This document shows, piece after piece, positions 44,485 through 53,116 of a DNA stretch of 64,000 bases. The first letter of the stretch is position 1, and each line of letters begins with the position of its first letter. The stretch comes from Streptomyces decoyicus (lineage in GTDB: Bacteria > Actinomycetota > Actinomycetes > Streptomycetales > Streptomycetaceae). Position numbers and translations under genes: made by a program. Below the pieces are notes generated by a model. That model saw only the letters and a list, made by a program, of their open reading frames with translations. It made no database searches and had not been told where the DNA came from. The DNA is taken from positions 2,852,001 through 2,916,000 of the forward strand of contig NZ_CP082301.1 of NCBI RefSeq assembly GCF_019880305.1, read 5' to 3'.

Positions 44485-45933
44485 ATGCACGACGCACCGA
44501 CCCAAGCCGCCGAGCCCTCCCTGGCGGCGGGCTCCGAGGGCAAAGAGCCGCTGTCCGCGGGCCTCAAGCAGCGCCATCTGACGATGCTGGGCCTGGGCGG
44601 AGTGATCGGCGCGGGCCTGTTCGTGGGCTCCGGCGCGGGGATCGCGGTGGCCGGGCCGGGGATCGTGCTGTCGTATCTGATCGCGGGGGCGCTGGCCATG
44701 CTGGTCATGCGGATGCTCGGCGAGATGTCGGCGGCGATGCCGGCCTCCGGCGCGTTCTCGGTGCATGCGGAGCGGGCGCTGGGGCGCTGGGCCGGGTTCA
44801 GCGTCGGCTGGCTGTACTGGTTCCTGCTGGTCGTGGTGCTCGCCGTGGAGGCCACCGGTGCGGCGCAGATCGCGAACGGCTGGGTGCCGGCGGTGCCGCA
44901 GTGGGGCTGGGTGCTGCTATTCATGATCGTCTTCACCGTCGCCAACCTGGCCGCGGTGAAGAACTTCGGCGAGTTCGAGTTCTGGTTCGCGACGCTGAAG
45001 GTCACCGCGATCGTGCTGTTCCTCGCACTGAGCCTGCTGGCCGTCTTCGGGGTGCTGCCGGACACCGCACCGGTCGGGCTCGCGAACCTCACCGGGCAGG
45101 GCGGTTTTCTGCCCCACGGCTGGAGCGGGGTGATCTCCGGCGTCCTGGCCGTGGTGTTCGCCTTCGGCGGCCTGGAGGTCGTCACCATCGCCGCGGCCGA
45201 GTCGGACGATCCGGCGCGCGCGGTGGGCCGGGCGGTGCGCAGCGCGGTGTGGCGCATCCTCCTCTTCTACGTCGGCTCGATGCTGGTCATCGTGACCCTG
45301 CTGCCCTGGTCGTCGATGGAGCCGGGCAAGAGCCCCTACGTCGCGGTGCTGGACAGCATCGGGGTGCCGGGCGCCGGGCAGATCATGAACATCGTGGTGT
45401 TCGTGGCGCTGCTCTCCGCGCTGAACGCCAACCTCTACGGCTCGTCGCGGATGGTCTTCTCGCTGGCCGAGCGGGGCGAGGCGCCGCGGGCGCTGCTGAA
45501 GGTGTCGGGATCGGGGTCCCCCCGCTCGGGCGAAGCCGAGAGTGGGGGAGGGGTGCCGCGCCGCGCCGTGCTCGCCTCGGTGGCCTTCGGGTTCGTCTCC
45601 GTGCTGCTGAATCTGAAATGGCCGGATTCGGTCTTCCTCTACATGCTCAACGCGGTCGGCGCGGTGCTGCTGTTCGTCTGGGGCCTGATCGCCGTCTCCC
45701 AGCTGCGGCTGCGGCCGCGGATCGAGCGCGAGACGCCCGGGAAGCTGACCCTGCGGATGTGGGCGTTCCCCTATCTGACCTGGGCCGCGCTGCTGGCGAT
45801 GGGCGGTGTGCTGGTGCTGATGCTGACCGATGAGGCGGCCCGGCCGCAGCTCCTGTGGTCGGCCGGGGCGACCGGCCTGGTGCTGCTCGTCGCGGGTGCA
45901 CGCGAGCTCCGGGACCGCCGGGCGCGCCGCTGA
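44485..45933 (+). CDS. Amino-acid permease (APC superfamily, AAT type), copy 2, with an in-frame repeat insertion
   Basis: A paralogue of the other two permeases, 482 residues from ATG 44485. It has the TM1 signature GLKQRHLTMLGLGGVIGAGLF and about 12 membrane segments. Signatures RMLGEMSAAMPASGAFS and NFGEFEFWFATLK are present. A loop between later segments holds an extra stretch, SGSGSPRSGEAESGGGVPRR, where copy 3 has only SGGVPRR. This stretch is encoded by a palindromic repeat (45514-45551). The frame is kept, so the protein is probably functional. The substrate is unknown. Confidence 0.9.
   Translation: MHDAPTQAAEPSLAAGSEGKEPLSAGLKQRHLTMLGLGGVIGAGLFVGSGAGIAVAGPGIVLSYLIAGALAMLVMRMLGEMSAAMPASGAFSVHAERALGRWAGFSVGWLYWFLLVVVLAVEATGAAQIANGWVPAVPQWGWVLLFMIVFTVANLAAVKNFGEFEFWFATLKVTAIVLFLALSLLAVFGVLPDTAPVGLANLTGQGGFLPHGWSGVISGVLAVVFAFGGLEVVTIAAAESDDPARAVGRAVRSAVWRILLFYVGSMLVIVTLLPWSSMEPGKSPYVAVLDSIGVPGAGQIMNIVVFVALLSALNANLYGSSRMVFSLAERGEAPRALLKVSGSGSPRSGEAESGGGVPRRAVLASVAFGFVSVLLNLKWPDSVFLYMLNAVGAVLLFVWGLIAVSQLRLRPRIERETPGKLTLRMWAFPYLTWAALLAMGGVLVLMLTDEAARPQLLWSAGATGLVLLVAGARELRDRRARR
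45514..45551. repeat. Streptomyces-type small palindromic repeat inserted in the permease 2 coding sequence
   Basis: The element runs GGGGTCCCCCCGCTCGGG, then CGAAGCCGAGAGTGGGGGAG. Its outer arms CCCCC..GCTCGG and CCGAGAGTGGGGG pair imperfectly around GCGAAGC. I recall near-identical sequences scattered in many Streptomyces genomes, usually between genes. Here the copy is inside a gene and adds about 13 codons without breaking the frame. Confidence 0.7.
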
Positions 45934-46228
45934 GGCCCGTGCGGCGAGGGTCACACCGCGTCATAACTGACGATGGATCGAACACACACAGTCGCGAAAA
46001 CGTCTGAATACCGAACATTCGCTGCACGACTGTTGCCCTGAGCGGACACCGGCGCTCAAACTGAGCCCGCTTTGCCGAGGACCCCGGAGTTCACCGTCGG
46101 CAGGCCCCTGCGCGATCCGCCGCCCCGGCGGGGATCCAGGGGGCCCGGCAGCGCCGTCGCACCGGTCGCGGCCCCGGGAGAACGCAGTATCGCCTTGCTC
46201 CGCTCTCACCTACTGGGACAGGTACGAC

Positions 46229-47665
46229 ATGAATCGGACACCCTCGTCCGCCGCACCCGCGCGCGAGCATGGCGACGCGGTCCAGGGCCCCGGCAGCGGC
46301 TCCACGCTGTCCAACGGCCTCAAGCAGCGCCATCTCTCGATGATCGCCCTGGGCGGGGTGATCGGCGCTGGACTGTTCGTCGGCTCCCGCGAGGGCATCG
46401 CGGCGGCCGGCCCGTCGATCGTGCTGGCCTACGCCGTCTCCGGCGCGCTGGTCATGCTGATCATGCGGATGCTCGGCGAGATGGCCGCGGCGAATCCGGC
46501 CTCCGGCTCCTTCTCCGTGCACGCCGAGCGCTCCATAGGCTCCTGGGCCGGGTTCACGGTCGGCTGGATGTTCACCGCGCTGCTGTGTGTGGCGGTGGCC
46601 GCCGAGGCGCTGGGCGCCGCGGATGTGATGCTCCAGTGGTTCCCGGGCACCGAGCCGTGGATGTGGGTCCTGCTGTTCATGGTGATCTTCACCGGAACGA
46701 ACCTGACCGCGGTCTCCAACTTCGGTGAGTTCGAGTTCTGGTTCGCCGCACTCAAGGTCGCGGCGATCGGCATCTTCCTGGTCCTGGGCCTGCTGGCCAT
46801 CTTCGGCGTGCTCCCCGGTACCCACGCCCCGGGCACCTCGCACCTCACCGGTGACGGCGGCTTCCTGCCCAAGGGCGTCGACGGCCTGATGGTCGGTCTG
46901 CTGGCCTCGGTCTTCGCCTACGGCGGTCTGGAGACGGTGACCATCGCGGCCGCCGAGTCCAAGGACCCGGTGCGCGGGGTCGCCGGCGCCGTGCGCACCG
47001 CGATGTGGCGGATCGCCCTCTTCTACGTCGGCTCGATGGCCATCATCGTCACGGTCATCCCCTGGAGCGCCCCCTCCATCGCCAAGAGCGGCCCGTACGT
47101 GGCGGTCCTGGACTACCTCAAGATCCCGGCGGCCGGCCAGATCATGAACGTCGTCATCCTGATCGCGCTGCTCTCCGCGGTGAACGCCAACCTCTACGGC
47201 TCCTCGCGGATGGCGTACTCGCTCATCTCCCGCGGCCAGGGCCCGGCCTTCCTCGGCAAGGTCAGCGGGGGCGTCCCGCGCCGCGCCGTCCTGCTGTGCG
47301 CCGCCTTCGGCTTCTTCGCGGTGCTGCTGAGCTTCCTGTGGCCCGACACGCTCTTCCAGTGGCTGCTGAACATGGTCGGCGCGGCCGTCCTGGTGGTCTG
47401 GGGCTTCATCGCCACCGCCCAGCTGCGGATGCGCCGGACGCTGGAGCGCGAGGCGCCCGAGAAGCTCGTGGTGAAGATGTGGGCCTTCCCGGTCCTGACC
47501 TGGGTGGCGCTGGCGGGCATCGTCGCGGTGCTGCTGCTGATGCTGCGCGACGAGAACCAGCGCATCCAGCTGCTGTTCACCGGCGGCTTCGGGGTGGTCC
47601 TGGCCGTGGTCGGGCTCGTACGGCAGCAGTCGCTGGGCAAGGGCGCGGGCCCGGCCAAGAAGTAA
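46229..47665 (+). CDS. Amino-acid permease (APC superfamily, AAT type), copy 3
   Basis: A 478-residue permease from ATG 46229 with about 12 membrane segments. Signatures are GLKQRHLSMIALGGVIGAGLF, RMLGEMAAANPASGSFS, NFGEFEFWFAALK and FAYGGLETVTIAAAES. Residues around TM3 (WMFTALLCVAVAAEALGA) differ from copies 1 and 2, which share WLYWF, so the substrate may differ. It lies 295 nt downstream of copy 2 and probably has its own promoter, since copy 2 and copy 3 are well separated. Confidence 0.92.
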   Translation: MNRTPSSAAPAREHGDAVQGPGSGSTLSNGLKQRHLSMIALGGVIGAGLFVGSREGIAAAGPSIVLAYAVSGALVMLIMRMLGEMAAANPASGSFSVHAERSIGSWAGFTVGWMFTALLCVAVAAEALGAADVMLQWFPGTEPWMWVLLFMVIFTGTNLTAVSNFGEFEFWFAALKVAAIGIFLVLGLLAIFGVLPGTHAPGTSHLTGDGGFLPKGVDGLMVGLLASVFAYGGLETVTIAAAESKDPVRGVAGAVRTAMWRIALFYVGSMAIIVTVIPWSAPSIAKSGPYVAVLDYLKIPAAGQIMNVVILIALLSAVNANLYGSSRMAYSLISRGQGPAFLGKVSGGVPRRAVLLCAAFGFFAVLLSFLWPDTLFQWLLNMVGAAVLVVWGFIATAQLRMRRTLEREAPEKLVVKMWAFPVLTWVALAGIVAVLLLMLRDENQRIQLLFTGGFGVVLAVVGLVRQQSLGKGAGPAKK

Positions 47666-47738
47666 CGACCCCACTCCCCCGCCTGCGTCTTTGGGACCAG
47701 GCCGGGCCACGGAACCAGCCGGTGATCACTCCTGCTGG

Positions 47739-47744
47739 TAGCGT
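47739..47744 (+). promoter_or_regulatory. Possible -10 box of sodF
   Basis: TAGCGT fits TANNNT and would place the transcription start about 7 nt downstream, inside the Nur-type box that begins at 47749. No clear -35 sequence is visible. Confidence 0.4.
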
Positions 47745-47748
47745 GCTC

Positions 47749-47765
47749 TTGCACATCGATTGCAA
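47749..47765 (+). promoter_or_regulatory. Nur-type operator of sodF
   Basis: TTGCAC-ATCGA-TTGCAA matches the Nur box tTGCaa-N5-ttGCAA described for the nickel-responsive Fur homologue of S. coelicolor, with exactly the 5-nt spacing. It lies 33 nt before the sodF start. In S. coelicolor, Nur with nickel represses sodF so that the nickel SOD takes over. Confidence 0.8.
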
Positions 47766-47797
47766 TAAGAAGTCGTAAGCAGTTGGAGAGGCTCGGT

Positions 47798-48439
47798 ATG
47801 GCCACCTACACACTTCCTGAACTTCCGTACGACTACTCGGCGCTGGCCCCGGTCATCAGCCCCGAGATCATCGAGCTGCACCACGACAAGCACCACGCGG
47901 CCTACGTGAAGGGCGCGAACGACACCCTGGAGCAGCTCGCCGAGGCGCGCGACAAGGACGCGTGGGGCAGCATCAACGGCCTGGAGAAGAACCTCGCGTT
48001 CCACCTCTCCGGCCACATCCTGCACAGCATCTACTGGCACAACATGACCGGCGACGGCGGCGGCGAGCCGCTGGAGAAGGACGGCGTGGGCGAGCTGGCC
48101 GACGCGATCGCCGAGTCCTTCGGGTCGTTCGCGAAGCTCAAGGCCCAGCTGACCAAGGCCGCGGCCACCACCCAGGGTTCCGGCTGGGGCGTGCTGGCCT
48201 ACGAGCCGGTGAGCGGCCGGCTGATCGTCGAGCAGGTCTACGACCACCAGGGCAACGTCGGGCAGGGCTCGGTCCCGGTCCTGGTCTTCGACGCCTGGGA
48301 GCACGCCTTCTACCTCCAGTACAAGAACCAGAAGGTGGACTTCATCGAGGCCATGTGGCAGGTCGTGAACTGGCAGGACGTCGCCAAGCGGTACGCGTCC
48401 GCCAAGGAGCGCGCGAACAACCTGCTGCTGGCGCCGTAA
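47798..48439 (+). CDS. sodF: Iron (Fe/Mn-type) superoxide dismutase
   Basis: Dismutates superoxide in the cytoplasm. From ATG 47798 (GGAGAGG about 6 nt upstream) it has 213 residues. Metal ligands lie in ELHHDKHH near residue 28, in [16 protein letters not shown] (about 69-84), and at Asp165 and His169 in [12 protein letters not shown]. The family and the Nur-type box upstream identify it as the sodF gene expressed when nickel is scarce. The start given by the longest open frame, 15 nt earlier, lacks a ribosome site. Confidence 0.96.
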   Translation: MATYTLPELPYDYSALAPVISPEIIELHHDKHHAAYVKGANDTLEQLAEARDKDAWGSINGLEKNLAFHLSGHILHSIYWHNMTGDGGGEPLEKDGVGELADAIAESFGSFAKLKAQLTKAAATTQGSGWGVLAYEPVSGRLIVEQVYDHQGNVGQGSVPVLVFDAWEHAFYLQYKNQKVDFIEAMWQVVNWQDVAKRYASAKERANNLLLAP

Positions 48440-48509
48440 CGGCTCCGGCCGCCCCCGGTCGTCCCGCCTCGTGATCGTCTTCTCACCTTCGCTTGGCGGG
48501 CGGAAGAAC

Positions 48510-48548
48510 GGCGAGGCCCCACGAGGACGTGACTCGTGGGGCCTCGCC
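48510..48548. terminator. Bidirectional terminator between sodF and the nitroreductase-like gene
   Basis: A perfect 16-bp stem (48510-48525 with 48533-48548; arms GGCGAGGCCCCACGAG and its complement) has a 7-nt loop, between the convergent stops at 48439 and 48572. Confidence 0.9.
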
Positions 48549-48571
48549 CGTGTGCCACCACGGACCGGGCG

Positions 48572-49216
48572 TCAGTCGAAGACCGGGCCCTGCGTCCGGG
48601 TCCGCTTGATCTCGTAGAAGCCGGGGATGGACGCGACCATCAGCGTGCCGTCCCACAGCTTGGCGGCCTCCTCGCCCTTGGGGGCCGGGGTGACCACCGG
48701 GCCGAAGAAGGCGATCTGCTCGCCGTCGTGACCGGGGACTGCGATGACGGGAGTGCCGACCTCCTGGCCGACCAGGTCGATGCCTTCCTTGTGGGAGGCG
48801 CGCAGCTCGGCGTCGTAGGTGTCCTTGTCGGCGTAGTCGATCAGGTCGGCGGGCAGGCCCGCGTCCTCGAGGGCGGCGGCGATGCTCTCGGGGGTCACCC
48901 CGAGGCCCTCGTTGTGGAAGCGGGTGCCGAGCGCGGTGTAGAGCTTGCCCACGGCCTCGTCGCCGTGCAGCTGCTGGGCGGCGATCGCCACCCGGACCGG
49001 GCCCCAGGCCTTGCCGCCGGGGCGCATGTTCTCGCGGTACTCCTCCGGCAGCTCGTCGAGCTTGTCCTCGTTCAGCACCGCCAGGCTCATCACATGCCAG
49101 CGCACCTCGACCGGGCGGACCTTCTCCACCTCCAGCATCCAGCGGGACGTCATCCACGCCCAGGGGCACAGCGGGTCGAACCAGAAGTCTGCGGGGGTCT
49201 TCGCGGTCTCGGACAC
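48572..49216 (-). CDS. DsbA-like protein, mycothiol-dependent nitroreductase (Rv2466c) family
   Basis: A thioredoxin-fold protein of 214 residues from GTG 49216 (AAGGAG 5 nt upstream). It follows Rv2466c of Mycobacterium closely: ADFWFDPLCPWAWMTSRW, WHVMSLAVLNE, WGPVRVAIAAQQ, FFGPVVTPAPKGEEAAKLWD, FYEIKRTRT. Rv2466c reduces nitro compounds and disulfides with mycothiol. The active-site motif is CPWA, so only one cysteine is present. A monothiol mycothiol-dependent mechanism is therefore likely. It is divergent from pepN copy 1. Confidence 0.88.
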   Translation of the reverse strand: MSETAKTPADFWFDPLCPWAWMTSRWMLEVEKVRPVEVRWHVMSLAVLNEDKLDELPEEYRENMRPGGKAWGPVRVAIAAQQLHGDEAVGKLYTALGTRFHNEGLGVTPESIAAALEDAGLPADLIDYADKDTYDAELRASHKEGIDLVGQEVGTPVIAVPGHDGEQIAFFGPVVTPAPKGEEAAKLWDGTLMVASIPGFYEIKRTRTQGPVFD

Positions 49217-49343
49217 GGGGTCTCCTTATGAGAGCTGTGCGGGGTCGGTCAGCGGTGCGCTTCCGTGGAAGGTTCAACCGACGGCGGGCGTGCCATGATT
49301 CCCGTTGTTCGATATTCGTGGACGAGGACGAGGGAGTCACGTC

Positions 49344-51947
49344 GTGCCAGGTGAGAATCTGTCCCGGGACGAGGCACGTGAGCGGGGTCGGCTGCTGAGC
49401 GTCGACGCCTACGACGTGGCGCTGGACGTCCGCTCAGCGGTCGCCTCCGGTGCCGCAGCGGAGACCTTCCGCTCCCGGACGACGCTGCGCTTCCGCTGCG
49501 CCGAGCCCGGCGCCTCGACCTTCGCGGACCTGCTGGCGCCGTCGGTCACCTCCGTCACCCTCAACGGCCGGGAGCTGGATCCCGCGGCGGTCTTCGACGG
49601 CACCCGGATCGCGCTGGACTCCCTGGCCGCCGAGAACACCCTCGTCGTCGACGCACAGTGCGCCTACAGCCGGACCGGTGAGGGCCTGCACCGCTTCGTG
49701 GACCCCGAGGACGGCGAGGTCTACCTCTACACCCAGTACGAGCCGGCCGACTCCCGGCGGGTTTTCGCCAACTTCGAACAGCCCGACCTGAAGGCCCCGT
49801 TCACCTTCGAGGTGACCGCCCCCGAGGGCTGGCGGGTGCTCAGCAACGGTGCGCAGGAGGGCGAGGCCGAGGGCGGCCGGCACCGCTTCGCCGTGACCGA
49901 GCCGATCTCGACGTACATCACGGCCGTGGTCGCCGGCCCGTACCACTACGTCTCCGACACCTACCGCCGCACCTTCGAGGACGGCACCGAGCTGGAGATC
50001 CCGCTGGGCGCACTGTGCCGCAAGGGCCTGGCCAAGCACTTCGACGCGGACGACATCTTCACCGTCACCAAGCAGGGCCTGGACTTCTTCCACGACCACT
50101 TCGACTTCCCCTACCCCTTCGGGAAGTACGACAGCGCCTTCGTCCCGGAGTACAACCTCGGGGCCATGGAGAACCCGGGCTGTGTCACCTTCCGCGAGGA
50201 GTTCATCTTCCGCGGCAAGGTGACCGAGGCGTCCTACGAAGGACGGGCCAACGTCATCCTCCACGAGATGGCGCACATGTGGTTCGGCGATCTGGTCACC
50301 ATGCAGTGGTGGGACGACCTGTGGCTCAAGGAGTCCTACGCGGACTTCATGGGCGCCTTCGCGCTGGTGGGGGCGACCCGCTTCACGAACGGCTGGATCA
50401 CCTTCGCCAACCGCCGCAAGTCCTGGGCCTACCGCGCCGACCAGCTGCCCTCCACCCACCCGGTCACCGCCGACATCCGTGACCTGGAGGACGCCAAGCT
50501 CAACTTCGACGGCATCACCTACGCCAAGGGCGCCGCGGTCCTCAAGCAGCTGGTGGCGTACGTGGGGCAGGACGCCTTCCTGGAGGGCGCACGGCGCTAC
50601 TTCAAGCGGCACGCCTACGGCAACACCCGGCTGACGGATCTGCTGGCGGTGCTGGAGGAGACCTCCGGCCGGGACCTGGCCGCCTGGTCCCGGGCCTGGC
50701 TGGAGACGGCGGGCGTCAACTCCCTCACCCCCCAGGTCACGTACGACGCCCAGGACCGGATCACCGAGCTGAGCATCCTCCAGGAGGCGGCGCCCTCGCA
50801 CCCGCAGCTGCGGCCGCACCGGGTCGCGGTCGGTCTCTACCGGCGGCAGACCGTGTTCTCCGAGGGCGGGGACTCGGCGCTGGTGCGCTACGCCCGCGCC
50901 GAGGTGGACGTCTCCGGGCCGCGGACCACCGTGCCCGAGCTGGCCGGTCTCGAACGCCCCGAGCTGGTGCTGGTCAACGACGAGGACCTGACCTACGCGA
51001 AGATCCGTTTCGACGAGGGTTCGCTGGCGACGCTGCGGGCCCGGCTCGGCGATCTGGCCGACCCGTTGGCGCGGGCGCTGTGCTGGGCCGCGCTGTGGGG
51101 CCTGACCCGTGACGGGCTGATGCCGGCCCGCGACTACCTCGATCTGGTGCGGCGGTTCGCCGGCCGGGAGACCGACATCGGCGTGCTCCAGTCCCTGCAC
51201 GGGCAGGCCCAGACGGCGCTGGAGCAGTACTCCGCGCCGCAGGGCCGGGAGCGCGCCGCCCGGGAGCTGGCCGAAGGCACGCTGCACGAACTCCGGCTGG
51301 CCCCGCCCGGCAGCGACCACCAGCTCGCCTGGGCCCGGCACTTCATCGCCCTCGCCTCCTCCCCCGCCGATCTCCAGCTGCTCCAGGGCCTGCTGGAGGG
51401 TACGGCGAAGATCGACGGCCTGGACGTGGACCAGGAGCTGCGCTGGACGATCCTGGAGCCGCTGGCCGCGCACGGCGTCGCGGACGAGACCGTGATCGCC
51501 GCCGAGCTGGCCCGTGACAACACCGCCTCCGGCAGGCGCCACCAGGTGCGCTGCCTGGCCGCCCGCCCCTCGGCCGAGGTCAAGGCGCAGGCGTGGGCGC
51601 AGGTGGTGGAGTCCGACGCGCTCTCCAACGCCCTGGTGGAGGCGACGGACGCCGGGTTCGCGCAGTTCGGGCAGCGGGAGCTGCTGGCCCCGTACCTGCC
51701 GCGCTACTTCGCCGCCATCGAGGGGGTGTGGCGGGAGCGCTCCATCGAGATCGCGATGGAGGTGGTGCGCGGGCTGTTCCCGTCCTGGCTGGTGGAGCAG
51801 GCCACGCTGGACGCCGCGGACGGCTGGCTGGACGGGCACCCGCAGGCGGCACCGGCGCTGCGCCGGCTGGTCCTGGAGAAGCGGGACGATCTGGCCCGCG
51901 CACTGCGTGCACAGGCTTGTGACGAGGCGGCCGGACCGAGGCCGTAA
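49344..51947 (+). CDS. pepN: Aminopeptidase N (M1 family), copy 1
   Basis: A zinc aminopeptidase that removes N-terminal residues from peptides. GTG 49344 (AGGGAG 7 nt upstream) gives 867 residues (MPGENLSRDEARERG). The exopeptidase motif GAMEN is at 273-277 (GAMENPGCVTF). The zinc motif HEMAH has ligands His307, His311 and Glu330 with catalytic Glu308. The catalytic Tyr lies in the ITYAKGAAVLKQL region, followed by the ERAP1-like C-terminal domain. Copy 2 lies 5.2 kb downstream. Divergences such as PGCVTFREEFIFR against AGAVTIRDQYVFR suggest a different specificity. Confidence 0.96.
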   Translation: MPGENLSRDEARERGRLLSVDAYDVALDVRSAVASGAAAETFRSRTTLRFRCAEPGASTFADLLAPSVTSVTLNGRELDPAAVFDGTRIALDSLAAENTLVVDAQCAYSRTGEGLHRFVDPEDGEVYLYTQYEPADSRRVFANFEQPDLKAPFTFEVTAPEGWRVLSNGAQEGEAEGGRHRFAVTEPISTYITAVVAGPYHYVSDTYRRTFEDGTELEIPLGALCRKGLAKHFDADDIFTVTKQGLDFFHDHFDFPYPFGKYDSAFVPEYNLGAMENPGCVTFREEFIFRGKVTEASYEGRANVILHEMAHMWFGDLVTMQWWDDLWLKESYADFMGAFALVGATRFTNGWITFANRRKSWAYRADQLPSTHPVTADIRDLEDAKLNFDGITYAKGAAVLKQLVAYVGQDAFLEGARRYFKRHAYGNTRLTDLLAVLEETSGRDLAAWSRAWLETAGVNSLTPQVTYDAQDRITELSILQEAAPSHPQLRPHRVAVGLYRRQTVFSEGGDSALVRYARAEVDVSGPRTTVPELAGLERPELVLVNDEDLTYAKIRFDEGSLATLRARLGDLADPLARALCWAALWGLTRDGLMPARDYLDLVRRFAGRETDIGVLQSLHGQAQTALEQYSAPQGRERAARELAEGTLHELRLAPPGSDHQLAWARHFIALASSPADLQLLQGLLEGTAKIDGLDVDQELRWTILEPLAAHGVADETVIAAELARDNTASGRRHQVRCLAARPSAEVKAQAWAQVVESDALSNALVEATDAGFAQFGQRELLAPYLPRYFAAIEGVWRERSIEIAMEVVRGLFPSWLVEQATLDAADGWLDGHPQAAPALRRLVLEKRDDLARALRAQACDEAAGPRP

Positions 51948-52071
51948 CCCCCGTGGCGACCAGCCCTTTTCGGCAGTCGAACGCCCGTACTTTAGTACAG
52001 GGTTGTCCGGTTTGTGGTACGGGCGTGTAACAGCGGTTAGGGGGCGGAGCGGAGGCGGGAATCGAGGGGTC

Positions 52072-53094
52072 ATGAACCACGACGCCCCGCTCTCCCCCCT
52101 CCCCCTCCAGCACCTCTCCGCCGCGCACCGCCGGGTCATGACCACCCGTCAGCTGCGCGAGCACGGCATCCCCGCGGCGGAGGTCACCGAACGCTGCCGC
52201 CCCGGCGGCCCCTGGCAACAGGTGCTCCCCGGCATCTATCTGCTGCACCCGGGACCGCCCACCAGTGAGGACCGGCTGCATGCGGTCCTGCTGTACGCCA
52301 GTCACCGGGGGCCGACGGTGCCCCGGCAGGCCACCGCGTCCGGCGACGCCCCCGAGGCGATGATCACGGGTCTGGCGGCGCTCGCCCTGCACGGCTTCAC
52401 CGAGGCGCCCCCGCTGCTCGCCCTGGACCGCATCGAGGTGCTGGTGGCCCGCACCCGGCGGCTGCGCTCGACCGGTTTCGCGCGGATCGTGCGGGCGGTG
52501 GAGCTGCCCGTCGCGCAGGAGATCACCGGGGTGCCGGCCGCGCCGGTGCCGCGCGCGGTGGCGGACGCGGTCGGCTCACTCACCGACGCCCCGACCGTAC
52601 GCCGGCTGCTGACCGAGGCGGTGCGCGGCGGCCACTGCGAGGCGACGTCGGTGGTACGGGAGCTGAGCCGGGCCCGGCTGCTGACCCGGCCGCATGTGGT
52701 GGACGCGGTGGACACCCTGCTGGCCGAAGGCCGGGCACTGGCCGAGCAGCGGCTCTATGCGATGGTGCGCGCCCACGGGCTGCCCGACCCGCTGTGGAAC
52801 GTCGAGCTGCGGCTGCCGGGCGGGCCCCACCTGGGCGGGGTGGACGCCTTCTGGCCGGAGCACGCGGTGGCCCTGGAGATCGACACCCGGGCACCGCGCC
52901 CCGAGGAGGACCCGCTCCAGTCGCCGTTCTTCCACAAGCGCGAGCACCTGGAGCGGCTCGGCATCACCGTCGTCCGCTGTCTGCCGCGCACCCTGCGCAC
53001 GGCACCCGAGCAGCAGGCCGCGGTGATCCGTACGGCCCTGATGGCGGCCGGGGACCGGGAGCCGAGCGCGTATGTCGTGGTCCTGCCGCGCTAG
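52072..53094 (+). CDS. AbiEi-type antitoxin-domain protein with a Vsr/DUF559-like nuclease tail
   Basis: A 340-residue protein from ATG 52072. The N-terminal part (LSAAHRRVMTTRQLREHGI) looks like the winged-helix domain of AbiEi antitoxins, and RCRPGGPWQQVLPGIYLLH is the typical next segment. The C-terminal 100 residues contain GGVDAFWPEHAVALEIDT, resembling the PD-(D/E)xK core (VDF..P....VEYDG) of the DUF559/Vsr group. HKREHLERLGITVVRCLPRTLR follows the usual pattern of that fold. No AbiEii-like nucleotidyltransferase lies beside it. Whether it is an orphan antitoxin or a nuclease cannot be decided here. Confidence 0.65.
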   Translation: MNHDAPLSPLPLQHLSAAHRRVMTTRQLREHGIPAAEVTERCRPGGPWQQVLPGIYLLHPGPPTSEDRLHAVLLYASHRGPTVPRQATASGDAPEAMITGLAALALHGFTEAPPLLALDRIEVLVARTRRLRSTGFARIVRAVELPVAQEITGVPAAPVPRAVADAVGSLTDAPTVRRLLTEAVRGGHCEATSVVRELSRARLLTRPHVVDAVDTLLAEGRALAEQRLYAMVRAHGLPDPLWNVELRLPGGPHLGGVDAFWPEHAVALEIDTRAPRPEEDPLQSPFFHKREHLERLGITVVRCLPRTLRTAPEQQAAVIRTALMAAGDREPSAYVVVLPR

Positions 53095-53116
53095 CGCGGG
53101 CGCCGGCCCGCGGCCG

